Source: JACVRW01 sp040509755
Lineage (GTDB): Bacteria; Actinomycetota; Thermoleophilia; Solirubrobacterales; Thermoleophilaceae
Assembly: GCA_040509755.1 (NCBI GenBank)
Contig: JBEVKF010000026.1
Location: forward strand, 1 to 6,568
Length of the DNA stretch: 6,568 bases
Direction of reading: 5' to 3'
Positions 5,184 to 6,568 of this stretch are shown here, piece by piece. Position numbers and translations under genes: made by a program. The notes under the pieces are model-generated. The model had not been told where the DNA came from, made no database searches, and was given only the letters and a program-made list of their open reading frames with translations. How positions within the stretch are numbered: position 1 is the first letter of the stretch; the number at the start of each line of letters is the position of its first letter.

Positions 5184-6568
5184 CTAGCTCTCGGGCTCGG
5201 CCTCGGCCTCGGGCGCCGGCGGCGCATCCGGCACGTCGGGCAGAACCTCTGGATCGTCCGGCAGGTCGGGCGGGTCCTCCGGCGCGGCCGGGTCCTCCGA
5301 GCTGCCCTCCTCGCGAGCATCGCCCTGCGCGCCGACACCGACCGTCTCGCGCGTGCGCTCCTTGGGCTTGACGATCGAGATCGTCACCTCGCGCTCGTCG
5401 CCCTCCGGCGCCTTGTCGACCTCCACGGTCGACCCGGGCGGCATGCTCTGAGCGAGCACCTCGTCCGCGAGCGGATCCTCGATGTAGCGCTGGATCGCGC
5501 GGCGCAGCGGCCGTGCGCCCATGGCCGGGTCCCAGCCCTTCTCGACCAGCAGGTCGGCGGCCCCCTCGGAGAGGTTGAGCGACAGCTCGCGCTCGGCCAG
5601 CGACTCGCGAATCCGCTTGAGCAGCAGCTCGACGATTGAGGTGATCTCCTCCTTCGTGAGCTTGTGGAAGACGATCACCTCGTCGATCCGGTTGATGAAC
5701 TCGGGCCGGAAGACCTTCTTGAGCTCGCCCATGATCCGGTTCTTCATGTCGTCGTACGACAGCCCTGTCTCGTCGCCGACGGTGAAGCCGATGCCGGTGT
5801 TCTTGGCGATCTCCGAGGCCCCGATGTTCGAGGTCATGATCACGATCGAGTTGCGGAAGTCGACCGTGCGGCCCTGGGCGTCCGTGAGCCTGCCGTCCTC
5901 CAGGATCTGGAGCAGGATGTTGAACACGTCCGGGTGCGCCTTCTCGATCTCGTCGAGCAGGAGCACGCTGTACGGCTTGCGCCGAACGGCCTCTGTGAGC
6001 TGGCCGCCCTCGTCGTAGCCGATGTAGCCGGGCGGGGAGCCGACCAGTCGAGACACGGAGTGCTTCTCCATGTACTCGGACATGTCGATGCGGATCATCG
6101 CGTCCTCATCGCCGAACAGGAACTCGGCGAGCGTGCGGCCGAGCTCTGTCTTGCCCACGCCCGAGGGGCCGAGGAAGATGAAGGAGCCCGTGGGGCGCTT
6201 GGGGTCCTTGAGGCCCGCGCGCGAGCGGCGGATCGCCTTCGAGACCGCCTCGATGGCGGCGTTCTGACCAATCACGCGCTTGTGGAGCTCCTCCTCCATG
6301 CGCATCAGCTTCTGCGTCTCGGCCTCGGTGAGCTTGAACACCGGGATGCCGGTCCACATCGAAACGATGTCGGCGATCTCCTCTTCGCCGATCTCGGGAC
6401 GCTCGCCGGACTCACCGGAGCGCCACTGCTCCTCGAGCTCGCGCTTCTTGTTGGTGAGCTGGCGCTCCTTGTCGCGCAGGTTCGCGGCCTTCTCGAACTC
6501 CTGCGCCTCGATCGCCGCCTCCTTGTCGCGCCGCGTGGTCTCGATCTCCTCCTCGAGGTCGCGGTAGA
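5184..6568 (-). CDS. clpC: ClpC, Clp/Hsp100 AAA+ unfoldase (C-terminal 460 residues, 5' end outside window)
   Basis: ClpC unfolds proteins and feeds them to the ClpP peptidase. The frame is open to the window edge; the N-domain and first ATPase domain lie beyond it. Visible residues 1-50 are a charged coiled-coil stretch with a UVR-type motif (EAAIEAQEFEKAANLRDKE), which distinguishes ClpC from ClpB. The second AAA+ domain follows: Walker A GPSGVGKT (133-140), pore loop GYIGYDEGG (180-188), Walker B LLLDEIEK (202-209), sensor 1 IMTSN, a ClpP-docking loop with IGF (259-261), arginine finger FRPEFINRID (286-295) and sensor 2 GARPLRR (350-356). After the usual C-terminal end there is an extra tail of about 50 residues, acidic and proline-rich (SSEDPAAPEDPPDLPDDPEV onward). 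All catalytic residues are intact. The internal ATG at 6357-6359 is not the start, because homologous sequence continues upstream of it. Confidence 0.96.
   Translation of the reverse strand, partial: YRDLEEEIETTRRDKEAAIEAQEFEKAANLRDKERQLTNKKRELEEQWRSGESGERPEIGEEEIADIVSMWTGIPVFKLTEAETQKLMRMEEELHKRVIGQNAAIEAVSKAIRRSRAGLKDPKRPTGSFIFLGPSGVGKTELGRTLAEFLFGDEDAMIRIDMSEYMEKHSVSRLVGSPPGYIGYDEGGQLTEAVRRKPYSVLLLDEIEKAHPDVFNILLQILEDGRLTDAQGRTVDFRNSIVIMTSNIGASEIAKNTGIGFTVGDETGLSYDDMKNRIMGELKKVFRPEFINRIDEVIVFHKLTKEEITSIVELLLKRIRESLAERELSLNLSEGAADLLVEKGWDPAMGARPLRRAIQRYIEDPLADEVLAQSMPPGSTVEVDKAPEGDEREVTISIVKPKERTRETVGVGAQGDAREEGSSEDPAAPEDPPDLPDDPEVLPDVPDAPPAPEAEAEPES

Noticed and set aside
4108..5639. Long plus-strand open frames of about 360 codons across the sigma and clpC regions
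   Set aside because: Their translations are low-complexity Arg/Ala/Pro, antisense to recognisable sigma-factor and ClpC sequence.

Overview
The window comes from a very GC-rich bacterial chromosome. Codon third positions are almost all G or C, and GTG starts are common. A ClpC unfoldase, an ECF sigma factor and several membrane genes point to a high-GC actinobacterium. The sigma-factor and partner pair recalls Thermoleophilia (Solirubrobacter-like organisms), but that is inference from memory and no search was run. No tRNA, rRNA, CRISPR array, insertion sequence or phage gene was seen.

Layout. (1) Positions 6-921, plus strand: a tight cluster of three small envelope proteins. They are a 113-aa single-pass protein, a 55-aa single-pass protein starting at GTG behind a perfect AGGAGG, and a PepSY-like protein with an N-terminal membrane segment. 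(2) Positions 928-1413, minus strand: a UspA-fold protein without the usual ATP-binding glycine motif, convergent with the cluster. (3) Positions 1414-1542: a divergent control region with a good sigma-70-like promoter (TTGACC, 17 bp, TAGAAA). A perfect 14-bp palindrome lies just downstream of the predicted transcription start, which suggests a repressor operator. (4) Positions 1543-3045, plus strand: a complete 500-aa APC-superfamily amino-acid permease. A hairpin that can serve both strands separates it from the convergent genes. (5) Positions 3061-5093, minus strand: an ECF sigma gene, a co-translated membrane-anchored partner, and a zinc-ribbon membrane protein. (6) Positions 5184-6568, minus strand: the C-terminal two-thirds of clpC, cut by the window edge, followed by a UUCG-loop hairpin.

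The most notable observation is in region 5. The sigma gene reads through only if one base is restored near 5020. The partner gene has an in-frame TGA at 4154-4156, with coding sequence of the same character continuing in the same frame beyond it. It then needs a further -1 shift near 3600 to reach its natural end at 3519. Three breaks fall in two translationally coupled genes spanning about 1.6 kb, while the permease, Usp gene and clpC around them are uninterrupted. This looks either like a decaying regulatory operon or like clustered sequence errors; read-level evidence would decide. I see no clear novel multi-gene system. The best leads for function are the operator and permease unit and the small-membrane-protein cluster.
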